Shown here in pieces: positions 16,804 through 26,400 of a DNA stretch of 64,000 nt. Each line of letters starts with the position of its first letter. Within the stretch, counting starts at the first letter, position 1. A model generated the notes under the pieces. It was not told the DNA's origin. It ran no database searches and was given only the letters and a program-made list of their open reading frames with translations. A program made the translations under genes and the position numbers. Origin of the DNA: Paenibacillus sp. YPG26 (GTDB lineage Bacteria > Bacillota > Bacilli > Paenibacillales > Paenibacillaceae); the NCBI RefSeq assembly GCF_023704175.1, contig NZ_CP084530.1, positions 2,893,501-2,957,500 of the forward strand, given 5' to 3'.

Positions 16804-16833
16804 ATGTAAACATTTACATTTTAAAATATTATA
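16804..16833 (-). promoter_or_regulatory. citZ -10 region and adjacent cre-like palindrome
   Basis: On the minus strand TATAAT (16828-16833) is followed by a 7-2-7 palindrome ATGTAAA-TG-TTTACAT (16804-16819), 45 nt before the citZ ATG. The inner 14 bases match the CcpA cre consensus TGWNANCGNTNWCA except for the central C. The site would overlap the transcription start and act as an operator or roadblock. No good -35 was seen. Confidence 0.55.
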
Positions 16834-16968
16834 AGATTACGATGTGCAATGGACCCTGTTACACCAGATGAAACCTTATTTCATCATACTGGATTTTAGG
16901 GAGCAAGGGAACAACTTAAAGTCCTGACTCTGAATTAAATTGTTTTATCGCAACAATAAAGATTTTTT

Positions 16969-16982
16969 TGTAAGCGATTACA
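16969..16982. promoter_or_regulatory. Consensus cre (CcpA) site between citZ and ytvI
   Basis: TGTAAGCGATTACA matches every fixed position of the cre consensus TGWNANCGNTNWCA. It lies about 210 bp before citZ and 145 bp before ytvI, flanked by an inverted repeat CAACAAT/ATTGTTG. The remainder of this 368-bp intergenic region holds the citZ promoter and AT-rich sequence; no gene was seen. Confidence 0.65.
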
Positions 16983-17127
16983 TCATTGTTGGATCGTCCT
17001 TCTATTGCCATTGGGCGGTCTTTTCCTGCATACTATAACATAATTAATAGATAAGAATGAAAGGCTGGCCTCAGGCCTTCGTGTTCATTCGCAGAGTAGT
17101 CAACCCTACTTGAAGGAGAATGATTTC

Positions 17128-18246
17128 TTGGACAATATTATACTCAAAAGGTTACTTCGGGGGATCTGGGTTATTGCGGCTCTCGTTCTAATCGGACTAG
17201 CATTCTATTGGCTCATTCCGCTGGTATATCCCTTCCTGATTGCCTGGCTGATCGCCTATGCGATGAACCCATTTATCCGCTTTCTGCAAAAGAGAGTCAA
17301 GATGCCAAAGTGGCTGGCGGTCACACTCGGCCTTCTGGTCTATTTTGGCGGGGCCTTCATTATCCTCTCCGCGGTAGTGACCCGTTCGGTGAAAGAACTG
17401 ATTCACCTTACCCAGTCATTCGATCTGCATATCGAGAAGTGGAAATCTTTCTTTATCAATTGGGCTCAAAGCGATGGAATCCAGAATATTATTGGAGAGA
17501 TCAACAAGTTCATTCGGAACAATCCAGATTACCAGCATACCATTAACCAGAACATTAACCGGACCACAGAGACGATCAGTTCCATGGTGACCCGGATTGT
17601 CTCCGGATTCCTGAACGGGATTGTGAACCTGCTGACATCCCTGCCTAACCTGGGTGTGATCCTGATCGTGGTCATGCTGGCTACCTTCTTCATCAGCAAG
17701 AACTGGGAACGGCATATGCGAACCATGACAGGCTGGGTTCCTCTTCCGTTCCGCAAAACAGCCAAGGATGTATGGGGAGATCTTCAGAAGGCGCTGTTCG
17801 GTTACCTGCGTGCCCAATTCATCATGATCTCGATCACCGCTGCCATTGTCCTCATCGGGCTGCTGATTCTCGGAGTAGACTCCGCATTCACCTTTGCCTT
17901 GTTAATTGGCTTTGTCGATCTTCTCCCTTATCTTGGCGTGGGAACAATTATGGTCCCCTGGCTTACATACGCCTATCTCTCGGGAGATATCCGACTTGGG
18001 ATCGGTCTGTCTATACTTTATGGTATTATCCTGGTTGCCCGTCAGTTAATCGAGCCAAAAGTATTGGCCAGCAGTGTGGGACTTGATCCCCTGCCTACGC
18101 TGATTGGCATGTTCGTGGGTCTCAAGCTCTTCGGAGTTCTCGGCCTGATTATCGGCCCCGTCGCCTTCGTTGTGATTTCGGCGGTGAACCGAGCCAATGT
18201 ATTCAGGGATCTGAGGAACTATATTGTCAATGGCCGGCTTCACTGA
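17128..18246 (+). CDS. ytvI: Sporulation integral membrane protein YtvI (AI-2E transporter family)
   Basis: Polytopic membrane protein of 372 aa. Hydrophobic helices near the N-terminus (GIWVIAALVLIGLAFYWLIP) and the closing block LLPYLGVGTIMVPWLTYAY ... LIEPKVLASSVGLDPLPTL are the hallmarks of the AI-2E/PerM family. B. subtilis YtvI, in the same position next to citZ and fxsA, is a sporulation protein of unresolved biochemical role. The start is set at the TTG at 17128 because AAGGAG lies 9 nt upstream; the earlier TTG at 17110 overlaps that region. Confidence 0.88.
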   Translation: MDNIILKRLLRGIWVIAALVLIGLAFYWLIPLVYPFLIAWLIAYAMNPFIRFLQKRVKMPKWLAVTLGLLVYFGGAFIILSAVVTRSVKELIHLTQSFDLHIEKWKSFFINWAQSDGIQNIIGEINKFIRNNPDYQHTINQNINRTTETISSMVTRIVSGFLNGIVNLLTSLPNLGVILIVVMLATFFISKNWERHMRTMTGWVPLPFRKTAKDVWGDLQKALFGYLRAQFIMISITAAIVLIGLLILGVDSAFTFALLIGFVDLLPYLGVGTIMVPWLTYAYLSGDIRLGIGLSILYGIILVARQLIEPKVLASSVGLDPLPTLIGMFVGLKLFGVLGLIIGPVAFVVISAVNRANVFRDLRNYIVNGRLH

Positions 18247-18382
18247 GACCTTTTCATCAAGATGCCGCACAAATGGAACTATCCTTGGTGAGCCCTTCCT
18301 TTGTGCAGGCATTCAGCTTGTTACTAGGGGGGCTCCGAGAACTAAGGCTGCTCCCCTCGCTGCTGGTTCTAAATTTCTATAA

Positions 18383-18455
18383 AACACAAAGAAACCGTCC
18401 CCTGATAGAATGGAAGCACCACCAACCATCTATGAAAGGAACGGTTTCTTTCTTA
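18383..18455. repeat. Stem-loop repeat, copy A (ytvI/fxsA convergent gap)
   Basis: AAAGAAACCGT (18388-18398) pairs with ACGGTTTCTTT (18441-18451), followed on + by CTTATTT. The sequence resembles copy B at 41450-41520: both share ACACAAA, GAAACCG, AGAATGGAA and CGGTTTCT in the same order. It may act as the ytvI terminator and, in reverse, the fxsA terminator. It is probably a dispersed intergenic repeat. Confidence 0.6.
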
Positions 18456-18474
18456 TTTGGAGCAGTTGCTCTTC

Positions 18475-18867
18475 TTAACGCCGGAAAAATGTTATCGAGC
18501 CATCCTTCATTTTTTTGGCGACCCATTTAACTAGAAATACTTTGTAGATAGGCCGGGTTAAGGGGAACACCATTGTGAAACCGATGGCATCCGTCACAAA
18601 TCCGGGAATGAGCAACAGCAGCCCTCCGAGTAATATGCATAGTCCATCCACAACCGTACGGCCAGGAACCTGGCCATTATTCATCTGTCCTTTAACCGAC
18701 TCCAGAACCTTACGGCCTTCAAATTGAACCATAAGCCCACCGATTATAGAGGTCGCCACGGTTAGAAAGATCGTCTTGCCAACCCCGATCCGCCCGCCTA
18801 CTAGGGAATACACCCAGAACTCAACAAATACGATCACTAAAATCCATAAGAATGCCCATTTACGCAT
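18475..18867 (-). CDS. fxsA: FxsA family membrane protein
   Basis: Small cytoplasmic-membrane protein, 130 aa from the preferred start. It has two N-terminal hydrophobic helices (WAFLWILVIVFVEFWVYSLV and a Thr/Ile-rich one) followed by LGGLLLLIPGFVTDAIGFTM, the most recognisable part of the FxsA family. The start is placed at the ATG at 18867 (MRKWAFLW), which has AAGGGG upstream and matches homologue N-termini; an upstream in-frame start would add an unlikely basic extension. In E. coli FxsA influences phage exclusion; its role in Bacillota is unknown. It lies downstream of the thioesterase gene and probably shares its transcript. Confidence 0.88.
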   Translation of the reverse strand: MRKWAFLWILVIVFVEFWVYSLVGGRIGVGKTIFLTVATSIIGGLMVQFEGRKVLESVKGQMNNGQVPGRTVVDGLCILLGGLLLLIPGFVTDAIGFTMVFPLTRPIYKVFLVKWVAKKMKDGSITFFRR

Positions 18868-18928
18868 GAGATTGCCCCTTCTCCTGAAAGCCAGACTTCT
18901 TACATGAGTTATACCCATCTATTGAAGC

Positions 18929-19432
18929 TTACGCCCTTGTTAATATGCTATCAAGAGCATTGTACAGGTTCGGCAGCTTTTTATCCAGCCGCACCGGCTT
19001 CCAGTCCAGATCGACCCATACGTGGCTTGTAGAGCCTGTTACGAGCAATTCACCGGGCAGCTGATCCGAATCCCCGATTATTTCGCCTGAGCCATTCCCA
19101 GCGTTCCGGAAGCGTCTTATTTCATAAGCGTACCCCAGCCGGAGCGGGGAGAAAGAAGTGACTCTCGTGAAGACGGAAATCTGATCATCATAATGTGCAG
19201 GAAGCTTGAACTGCAGATTCGCATCAATAACCGGGAGCAGAACACCTTCCTGCTCAATGGCTCTGTAGTCATATCCCAGCTGGCGGATCATCTCGGTCCT
19301 TCCAATCTCGAACCAGCCCAGATAGTTGCTGTGGTAGACAACTGACATCTGATCCGTCTCCTGATACCGTACCCGAAGCTCTGCCTTGAACCAGCGGCTG
19401 CTTTTATCCGCGCCTCGATGTTGTGTGCCCAT
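18929..19432 (-). CDS. Acyl-CoA thioesterase, 4HBT/YbgC-like hotdog fold
   Basis: Predicted acyl-CoA thioesterase, 167 aa. The N-terminal motif RVRYQETDQMSVVYHSNYLGWFEIGR is the hotdog signature of the 4-hydroxybenzoyl-CoA thioesterase/YbgC group, with the Asp of ETDQM as catalytic residue. ANLQFKLPAHYDDQI and YEIRRFRN follow as in YbgC. There is an unusual Gly/Ser-rich stretch around NAGNGSGEIIGDSDQLPG in the middle, probably a surface loop. It lies between pyk and fxsA on the minus strand. The natural substrate is not evident. Confidence 0.87.
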   Translation of the reverse strand: MGTQHRGADKSSRWFKAELRVRYQETDQMSVVYHSNYLGWFEIGRTEMIRQLGYDYRAIEQEGVLLPVIDANLQFKLPAHYDDQISVFTRVTSFSPLRLGYAYEIRRFRNAGNGSGEIIGDSDQLPGELLVTGSTSHVWVDLDWKPVRLDKKLPNLYNALDSILTRA

Positions 19433-19483
19433 TTCGCTCTCCTATCTGATTGTTCTCAGGTTTAGTTCCATATCCCCACTATA

Positions 19484-19525
19484 ACAAAAAGCAATGGTTC
19501 GCCGCTGCCGGTTGCTCCATTGCTT
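19484..19525 (-). terminator. Intrinsic terminator after pyk
   Basis: On the minus strand AAGCAATGG (19517-19525) pairs with CCATTGCTT (19489-19497), followed by TTTTTG. It ends the accD-accA-pyk run, 28 bp after the pyk stop. Confidence 0.82.
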
Positions 19526-19552
19526 TGTGTATGTTCCCAATTTAATTAGGGA

Positions 19553-20974
19553 TTAGCCTTGAATTTGACTGATTTTCACCAAGTTGGTTGAACCGGAACG
19601 ACCCAGTGGAACACCCGCAGTAATAACTACCAGGTCTCCCTCTTTAACAAGGCCAGATTCAACTCCACCTTGCATAGCATAGCCAAACATCTCGTCTGTA
19701 GATGAGGCTTGTGTGCCTTTAACCGGGGTAACGCCCCATGCAAGTGCAAGACGACGCATAGTCTGGTCAACGGTAGTTACCGCAATAATTGGCGATTTCG
19801 GACGATACTTGGATACCATACGTGCTGTATATCCAGTCTCTGTGGAAGTGATGATCGCCTTCGCGTTCAGATCAAGAGCGGAATTCGCCACAGCCTGGCT
19901 GATCGCTTCCGTCACCGTAGTTTGTTGAGCATGGCTCTGCTTCTCGAAAATCTCGCGATATTTCAAAGCAGATTCTGCTTTCTCAGCAATACGGGACATG
20001 GTCAGCACAGATTCAACCGGATATTTACCAGCAGCCGTCTCACCTGACAACATAATTGCATCCGTACCATCAAAGATCGCATTCGCCACGTCACTCGCTT
20101 CCGCGCGTGTTGGTCTCGGGTTGCGCTGCATGGAATCCAGCATTTGGGTTGCTGTAATTACAGGCTTGCCTACACGATTACATTTCTCGATCATGGTCTT
20201 CTGAGCCAGAGGCACATCTTCCGCTGGGATCTCAACACCAAGGTCACCACGGGCTACCATCAGTCCGTCGGACACTTCCAATATTTCATCCAAGTTATCG
20301 ACACCCTGCTGGTTCTCGATTTTGGAGATGATTTGAATATATGTGGCGTTGTGCTTCTCAAGAAGCTCACGAATTTCAAGAACGTCACTGGCTTTACGTA
20401 CAAAGGAAGCAGCGATAAAGTCGATACCTTGCTCAATACCGAAAACGATGTCATTCGCATCCTTCTCAGTAATACCCGGCAGAGAGATATGTACGCCCGG
20501 TACATTGACACCCTTCTTGCTCTTGATGGTTCCGCCATTGACAATGCGGCATTTGATCTCAGTGCCTTGAATGTCTACAACGGTAAGGCCGATCAGACCA
20601 TCATCGATCAAAATAGTGGACCCTACTTCAACGTCATTTGGAAGTTCACTGTAAGTTACTGAGATGCGATCCTTGTCTCCAAGAATTTCTTCAGTAGTCA
20701 AAGTGATGAACTCATCTTGTACCAATTCAATCGGCTCAACAGCCAATTTACCGGTACGGATTTCTGGACCTTTGGTATCAAGCAGGATGGCAACAGACTT
20801 TCCAAGCTCTTCGCTGGCTTGACGAATAGTCTTAATCCGGTTGCCGTGCTCTTCAAAATCTCCGTGGGAGAAGTTGAGACGGGCCACGTTCATACCCGCA
20901 AGAATCAGTTTCTTCGTGTTCTCCAAAGACTCACTGGAAGGACCGATAGTACATACAATTTTCGTTTTACGCAT
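19553..20974 (-). CDS. pyk: Pyruvate kinase, short form without the C-terminal PEP-utiliser domain
   Basis: Final glycolytic enzyme (PEP + ADP to pyruvate + ATP), 473 aa from the ATG at 20974, which has GGAGG 7 nt upstream. Diagnostic parts are [41 protein letters not shown], the catalytic [12 protein letters not shown], and [12 protein letters not shown]. It stops after [17 protein letters not shown]. The extra ~110-residue PEP-utiliser-like domain of the 585-aa B. subtilis Pyk is absent. In Bacillus pfkA lies between accA and pyk; here the 140-bp gap leaves no room for it. Confidence 0.97.
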   Translation of the reverse strand: MRKTKIVCTIGPSSESLENTKKLILAGMNVARLNFSHGDFEEHGNRIKTIRQASEELGKSVAILLDTKGPEIRTGKLAVEPIELVQDEFITLTTEEILGDKDRISVTYSELPNDVEVGSTILIDDGLIGLTVVDIQGTEIKCRIVNGGTIKSKKGVNVPGVHISLPGITEKDANDIVFGIEQGIDFIAASFVRKASDVLEIRELLEKHNATYIQIISKIENQQGVDNLDEILEVSDGLMVARGDLGVEIPAEDVPLAQKTMIEKCNRVGKPVITATQMLDSMQRNPRPTRAEASDVANAIFDGTDAIMLSGETAAGKYPVESVLTMSRIAEKAESALKYREIFEKQSHAQQTTVTEAISQAVANSALDLNAKAIITSTETGYTARMVSKYRPKSPIIAVTTVDQTMRRLALAWGVTPVKGTQASSTDEMFGYAMQGGVESGLVKEGDLVVITAGVPLGRSGSTNLVKISQIQG

Positions 20975-21114
20975 TTGGGTTTCCTCCGTTTTAGGGTTTC
21001 TCTCTTTATCTTCTTTTTCCAACAATTAAATCTACTACATAATTGATAATTTGTATAGGAACTTTGTCATATTAATCATTACCCAGCTGGACAAAATCTA
21101 TAATAAGTTTAGCT

Positions 21115-22077
21115 TTATTTCTTTGCTATGCCAAATTTCCCGATTTTGCGGAATTTCTGGTAGCGCTCTTCGCGGAGCTCGTCCGCTGTCTTGGCTCTCA
21201 ATTCGTCAAGATGACGTACAATTGAAGCTTTGATGCTGTCCGCAGCAGCCTCATAATCCTTATGGGCACCGCCCTTTGGTTCAGGCACAATTTCTTCAAT
21301 CACTTCCATCTCAAGCAGATCCTTCGCTGTAATCTTCATGGCTTCTGCTGCCTGATCGGCCTTGGACGCGTCCTTCCACAGAATAGATGCGGCTCCATTA
21401 GGAGAGATCGCGGAATAGATGGCATTCTCAAGCATCAACACGCGGTTCCCTACACCCAGAGCGAGCGCGCCTCCGCTTCCCCCTTCACCAATCACCACAC
21501 AGATGACAGGCACGCGAAGGGACGCCATGTCCCGCAGGTTGCGGGCGATCGCTTCGGACTGGCCTCTCTCTTCTGCCGTAATTCCGGGATAAGCCCCTTT
21601 GGTGTCAATAAAGGTAATAATCGGACGACCGAATTTCTCAGCCTGCTGCATCAGACGCAGCGCTTTGCGGAACCCTTCCGGGTGCGGACTGCCAAAGAAA
21701 CGGGCAATGTTATCTTTGGTGTCCTTCCCGCGCTGTTGACCGAGAACGGTGACAGGCGTGTCATTCAGCTTGGCAATACCGCCTACAATGGCAAGGTCAT
21801 CCCCGAATATCCGGTCTCCATGAAGCTCAATGAAATCGGTGAAGATCAATTGAATGAAGTCAAGTGAAGTCGGACGCTGATGATTTCTGGCCAGATGCAT
21901 CTTCTGGGAAGGGGAAATCGCACTGTAAATTCCCTCTTCGAGCTCCCGGTACCGTTCTTCCAGGCGAGTGATCTCATCGCTGAAATCAATTCCCTTCTCG
22001 TCCCCGAACTGCTTCAGCTCGTCAATCTTCTTGCGCATCTCCACAAGAGGCGTTTCAAAGGGCATTTCTCCCGCCAC
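21115..22077 (-). CDS. accA: Acetyl-CoA carboxylase carboxyltransferase subunit alpha
   Basis: Forms, with AccD, the carboxyltransferase that moves CO2 from biotin to acetyl-CoA for fatty-acid synthesis; 320 aa. Recognised by [20 protein letters not shown], the [11 protein letters not shown] segment, [23 protein letters not shown] and [14 protein letters not shown]. The start is a GTG at 22077, directly after the accD stop. Its ribosome site AAAGGAGG lies inside the last codons of accD, so the two are translationally linked. Confidence 0.97.
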   Translation of the reverse strand: MAGEMPFETPLVEMRKKIDELKQFGDEKGIDFSDEITRLEERYRELEEGIYSAISPSQKMHLARNHQRPTSLDFIQLIFTDFIELHGDRIFGDDLAIVGGIAKLNDTPVTVLGQQRGKDTKDNIARFFGSPHPEGFRKALRLMQQAEKFGRPIITFIDTKGAYPGITAEERGQSEAIARNLRDMASLRVPVICVVIGEGGSGGALALGVGNRVLMLENAIYSAISPNGAASILWKDASKADQAAEAMKITAKDLLEMEVIEEIVPEPKGGAHKDYEAAADSIKASIVRHLDELRAKTADELREERYQKFRKIGKFGIAKK

Positions 22078-22971
22078 CTATACTCCTCCTTTCACATTGT
22101 GCAGCTCCAGCAGCTTGGCTAGTGTGCTCTTCATTTCCTTGCGGTGCACAACCAGGTCAAGCTGGCCGTGCTGAAGGTTGAATTCCGCTGTCTGGAAGTC
22201 ATCCGGCAGCTTCTGGCGAATGGTCTGCTCAATAACGATCCGGCCGGCAAAACCAAACACGGCCCCCGGCTCGGCGATGATGATATCTCCAAGCATAGCA
22301 AAGCTGGCGGAAACGCCTCCGGTTGTCGGATCCGTAATCACCGAAATATACAGACCGCCCTGCTCATTGAACCGGGACAGCGCCGCGCTTGTCTTGGCCA
22401 TCTGCATGAGGCTGAGTATGCTCTCCTGCATCCGGGCCCCGCCCGAAGTGGAGAAAATAATAAGCGGAAGTCGGCTCTCTGTCGCAGCTTCAATAGCCCG
22501 GGTAATCTTCTCCCCAACAACAGAACCCATACTTCCGGTGAAAAAGTCAAAGCTCATTACAGCCACAACAACAGGCAGTTCCGAGATCGTGCCCTGTCCG
22601 GTCACTACGGCTTCGCGCAGTCCTGACTTCAGGGTCTGCTGCTCCAGCTTCGTTGCATATCCCGGGAACCCGAGCGGGTCCTCTGACACCAGATCTTCAT
22701 CGTATTCCACAAAGCTGCCTTCATCGAGAACGTATTGAATCCGTTCCATGGCGTTCAGGCGCATATGATAGCCACAGTTAGGACACACCTTGAGATTCTT
22801 GTCCAGCTCTTTGCTGTACTGAATAACTCCGCAGCTGCCGCATTTATTCATCAGCCCTTCAGGAATTTCACGTCTCGGGCGTTCTCCTTGATCTGCAGCC
22901 GTGTCACGACCTAGTCTTTCTGACGGAAGGGTCGCGTACTTCCTCTTTTTCTGGAATAAGTCTTTAAACAC
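22078..22971 (-). CDS. accD: Acetyl-CoA carboxylase carboxyltransferase subunit beta
   Basis: Partner of AccA, 297 aa. The zinc ribbon is CGSC...CPNC (C-x2-C-x15-C-x2-C) near the N-terminus, followed by the crotonase-like core with [20 protein letters not shown] and [12 protein letters not shown]. The GTG at 22971 ([18 protein letters not shown]) is chosen as start because GGAGAGG lies 7 nt upstream and it matches the family N-terminus; the frame is open 15 codons further. Stop and accA start are adjacent. Confidence 0.96.
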   Translation of the reverse strand: MFKDLFQKKRKYATLPSERLGRDTAADQGERPRREIPEGLMNKCGSCGVIQYSKELDKNLKVCPNCGYHMRLNAMERIQYVLDEGSFVEYDEDLVSEDPLGFPGYATKLEQQTLKSGLREAVVTGQGTISELPVVVAVMSFDFFTGSMGSVVGEKITRAIEAATESRLPLIIFSTSGGARMQESILSLMQMAKTSAALSRFNEQGGLYISVITDPTTGGVSASFAMLGDIIIAEPGAVFGFAGRIVIEQTIRQKLPDDFQTAEFNLQHGQLDLVVHRKEMKSTLAKLLELHNVKGGV

Positions 22972-23055
22972 CACTACACCTCTCCAGCCATTAATTTGCT
23001 CTGCCGCATCTTGCACAGTAAATCCTATATAGCATCATCCTGCCTCACCCTAATC

Positions 23056-23244
23056 TCATGGACGCAAGATGGAATTGAGTACTTCTTGCACTTCTTCAAG
23101 TTCCCCGGAAGGTACCAGAATTTCAAACTGCTGTTTGGATAAATTGACAGGACGTGTTTGGACAAGAAAGCCTTCTTCCATAAGCTTGTGTTTAATCCTT
23201 TCCGCAATCTTCGCGGTAGGCGCAATATACATTACTGTCCACAT
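23056..23244 (-). CDS. Small conserved-looking cytosolic protein, function unknown
   Basis: About 62 aa, MWTVMYIAPTAKIAERIKHK then a segment containing GFLVQTRPV and ending with EEVQEVLNSIL. The alternating pattern suggests a small alpha/beta fold like the DUF2007-type signal-transducer domains, but I cannot assign it firmly. I recall similar small proteins upstream of accD in Paenibacillus-like genomes. The ATG at 23244 or the TTG at 23256 could be the start; a GGAAGAGG ribosome site overlaps this region. It probably heads the accD-accA transcript from the promoter at 23286-23315. Confidence 0.65.
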   Translation of the reverse strand: MWTVMYIAPTAKIAERIKHKLMEEGFLVQTRPVNLSKQQFEILVPSGELEEVQEVLNSILRP

Positions 23245-23285
23245 GTCCTCTTCCAAAGCCCCCTAGCGTTCAGTTTTGAGCCCGT

Positions 23286-23315
23286 ATAATAGAGTAATGA
23301 TAACATAATCTTCAA
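23286..23315 (-). promoter_or_regulatory. Candidate sigma-A promoter for the accDA cluster
   Basis: On the minus strand TTGAAG (23310-23315), an 18-bp spacer and TATTAT (23286-23291) lie 42 bp before the small gene at 23244. The rest of the 220-bp gap to dnaE holds nothing I can identify. Confidence 0.45.
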
Positions 23316-23476
23316 TTTTCCCGCAACAGAGGGGTACAGCGGCTGAGCCCGGTATAAGGGTCCAGGCTCCACCACCCATACAGCTGCACGAGCCATTCTA
23401 TGCCGGCTTGGCCGGGATATATTCCTTAAGCACAGCCTGATCCGCAGCCTGCATACAGGCGCTACACTCCCCGCCC

Positions 23477-26400
23477 CTACCTCACTCTTACGGTCTGCGG
23501 ACCGAGCAGCTGCTCAATCTCTCCGAAGAGCTCAGGCGAAGGCTTGATCTTGTAGCGATCGCTCAGCGCAAGCAGCTTCTGTGAGCTCTCATAGAACAGC
23601 ACCGTGGCCATAGGCCCCGGGTGCTGCTGGAGCAGCTCCTTGAGCTGCTCCAGCATGGCCGCGTGCTCCGCCGCGGCCGCAATCTTGATGAAGACCCGCT
23701 GCCCCGCAGGGGTCTTCCCGGAGCTGCCCGGCGCCTGCGCGGCGGCGCCGGGAGAACCTGCCGCGGCCGCGCTGCTGCGCTGCGGCTGCGGAGGTTCAGG
23801 GCGCCGCGCGGGCTGCGCCGCGGCGCTTGCGCGCGCGGACGCCGGGGCCTTGCCCGGCGTCCGCGCGCCCTGCTGGGCGCGGGCCCGCTGGCTGCGCCGG
23901 AGCTGCTCGAGCGCCTCCTCGCCCAGCGGGGCGATCTCGTCAGCGAGCAGCTTGAAGCCCTCGTCCTGCTGCTGCACGGTGGCGCGCAGGGCAAGCAGAG
24001 CGCCCTTCTCAATCAGGGCGCGGCTGCGGCTCCACACCTCCGGGAACAGCACGACCTCGCAGCGCTCGATCTGGTCTTCAAGCTCCATGAAGGCCATCGC
24101 TTTGCCCTGCTTGGTCGTGATGGTCTTGACCGATACGACCATGCCCGCAACGACTGTCTTGCTCTCATCAGGCGCTTCCACGAGGTTCATCAGCCGGTCG
24201 ACGCCGTCCGCGTCCAGCAGATGATCATAATCATCCAGCGGATGGCCTGACAGATACAAGCCCAGCAGCTCACGCTCGAAGTCCAGCTGCTGCACAATGC
24301 TGAATTTCGGAATATCGGGATACTCAATATCCCAGTTCGGCGTCTCCACGAAATCGAACAGCTGGATCTGCAGATCATCCCGTTCTTTGCGCCATTTGAG
24401 CGCGGCTTCTACAGTCTCATCCAGCATCGCAAGCAGCTGGGCCCGGTGACCTGGCAGGGCATCGAAGGCGCCGCCCTGGATCAGGGATTCAATAACGCGC
24501 TTGTTGCATACCCTCAGGTCTACCCGGCGGCAGAAATCAAGCAGGCTGTCAAAAGGACGTTCCTTACGGACACGCAGAATACTTTCCATAGCCTGGGTGC
24601 CCACATTCTTGATGGCCGCGAGTCCGAACCGGATAACTCCATGCCCTCCAGGCTCTTCCGCAGGCTGCGGGGTGAACAGCACCCCGCTGTAGTTCACATC
24701 CGGAGGCAGCACCTTGATGCTCATTCTCCGGCATTCGACGATATACTCAGCCACCTTCCTGTGGCTGCCCATCACCGCGGTAAGCATGGATGCCATGAGA
24801 TGAACGGGATAATGAGCCTTCAGATAGGCAGTCTGGAAAGCAAGCACTCCATAAGCGGCCGCATGGGCGCGCGGGAAGCCATAGTCCGCGAACCGGACAA
24901 TCATATCGTAGACCGCATTGGCATCCTCCGGCTTGTAGCCCATCTTCAGACTGCCGGAGACAAAGTGCTCCCGCTGCTCGTCCAGCACTTCACGTTTCTT
25001 CTTCGAGACAGCCCTGCGGAGCAGGTCCGCTTCCCCGAGAGAGAAGCCCGCCATAGAAGAGGCGATCTTCATAATCTGCTCCTGGTATACGATAATCCCG
25101 TACGTATCGGCAAGCAGCGGCTCCAGATCCGGATGCGGATACTCCACCTCCACAAGGCCGTGCTTGCCGCCAATATACTTGGGGATGAACTCCATGGGAC
25201 CCGGGCGGTACAGGGCCAGGACCGAAATAACATCTTCAAATTCCGATGGCTTCAGCTCTCTCAGCACCCGCCGCATCCCGGCGGACTCCAGCTGGAACAC
25301 TCCGGTTGTCTCTCCGCGGCCAAGCAGCTCATAAGTCAGGGGATCATGATCCGGAATGAGGTGGAAATCCAGCTGTTCACCGGTCTGCTCCTGAATCCAG
25401 CGCAGACAGCGCTCAATAATGGACAACGTCCGGAGACCCAGAAAATCCATCTTCAGAAGCCCGATTGATTCCAGACTCTCCATTGAATACTGGGTCAGCG
25501 CCGTTGTCTCACTGCCTTCCTGCAGCGGGACGGCGTCCGTCAAGGGATCACGTGAAATCACGACACCCGCCGCATGAGTTGAGGCATGACGCGGCATGCC
25601 TTCCACCTTCTTGGCCATATCCAGAAGACCTCTCACCCGGGGCTGCGATTCGTACATTGCTTTCAGGTCGGGACTCATCTCCAGAGCGCGCTGAATGCTG
25701 ATACCCAGATTTCCGGGAATCAGCTTGGCCGCCTTGTCGACCTCCCCGAACGGAACGTTCAGAGCTCTGCCCACGTCTCTGACCGCCGCGCGGGCTGCCA
25801 TCGTACCGAAGGTAATAATCTGGGCCACATGTCCCGTACCATACTTGTCCACAACGTAGGCAATGACCTCGTCCCGGCGTTCGTCACTGAAGTCAATATC
25901 AATATCCGGCATGGTTATCCGCTCCGGGTTAAGAAAACGTTCGAAGAGCAGATGATACTTCATCGGATCCACATCTGTAATCTTGAGGACATAAGCCACC
26001 AGACTGCCTGCGGAGGATCCGCGGCCCGGACCGGTAGCGATGCCGTTACGGTGCGCGTAGGCGATGAAATCCCACACAATCAGGAAGTAATCCGAGAATC
26101 CCATGCTTTCAATTACACCAAGCTCATATTCGAGCCGCTCCTCAAGCTCTCTTTTCAGCCCGGCATCGGTCCATCGCTCTGAATGGCGATAGCGGGCGGA
26201 CAGACCTTCTTGACAAAGTTCAGCCAAGTAACTCCCGGCTGATCTCCCTTCCGGGATTGGACGGTAAGCGGGAAGAATGTGACGCCCGAATTCAAGCTCA
26301 AGCTCGCATTTCTCTGCGATAACGGAAGTGTTCCTGATCGCTTCCGGGATATGCGGGAACAAAGCCTGCATGCCTTGGGAATCCTTCAGATACAGCTGGT

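Noticed and set aside
23563..24250. Several long open frames of 149-209 codons on both strands near the 3' end of dnaE
   Set aside because: The very GC-rich DNA lacks stop codons in all frames; the translations are low-complexity Arg/Ala/Ser with no domain.
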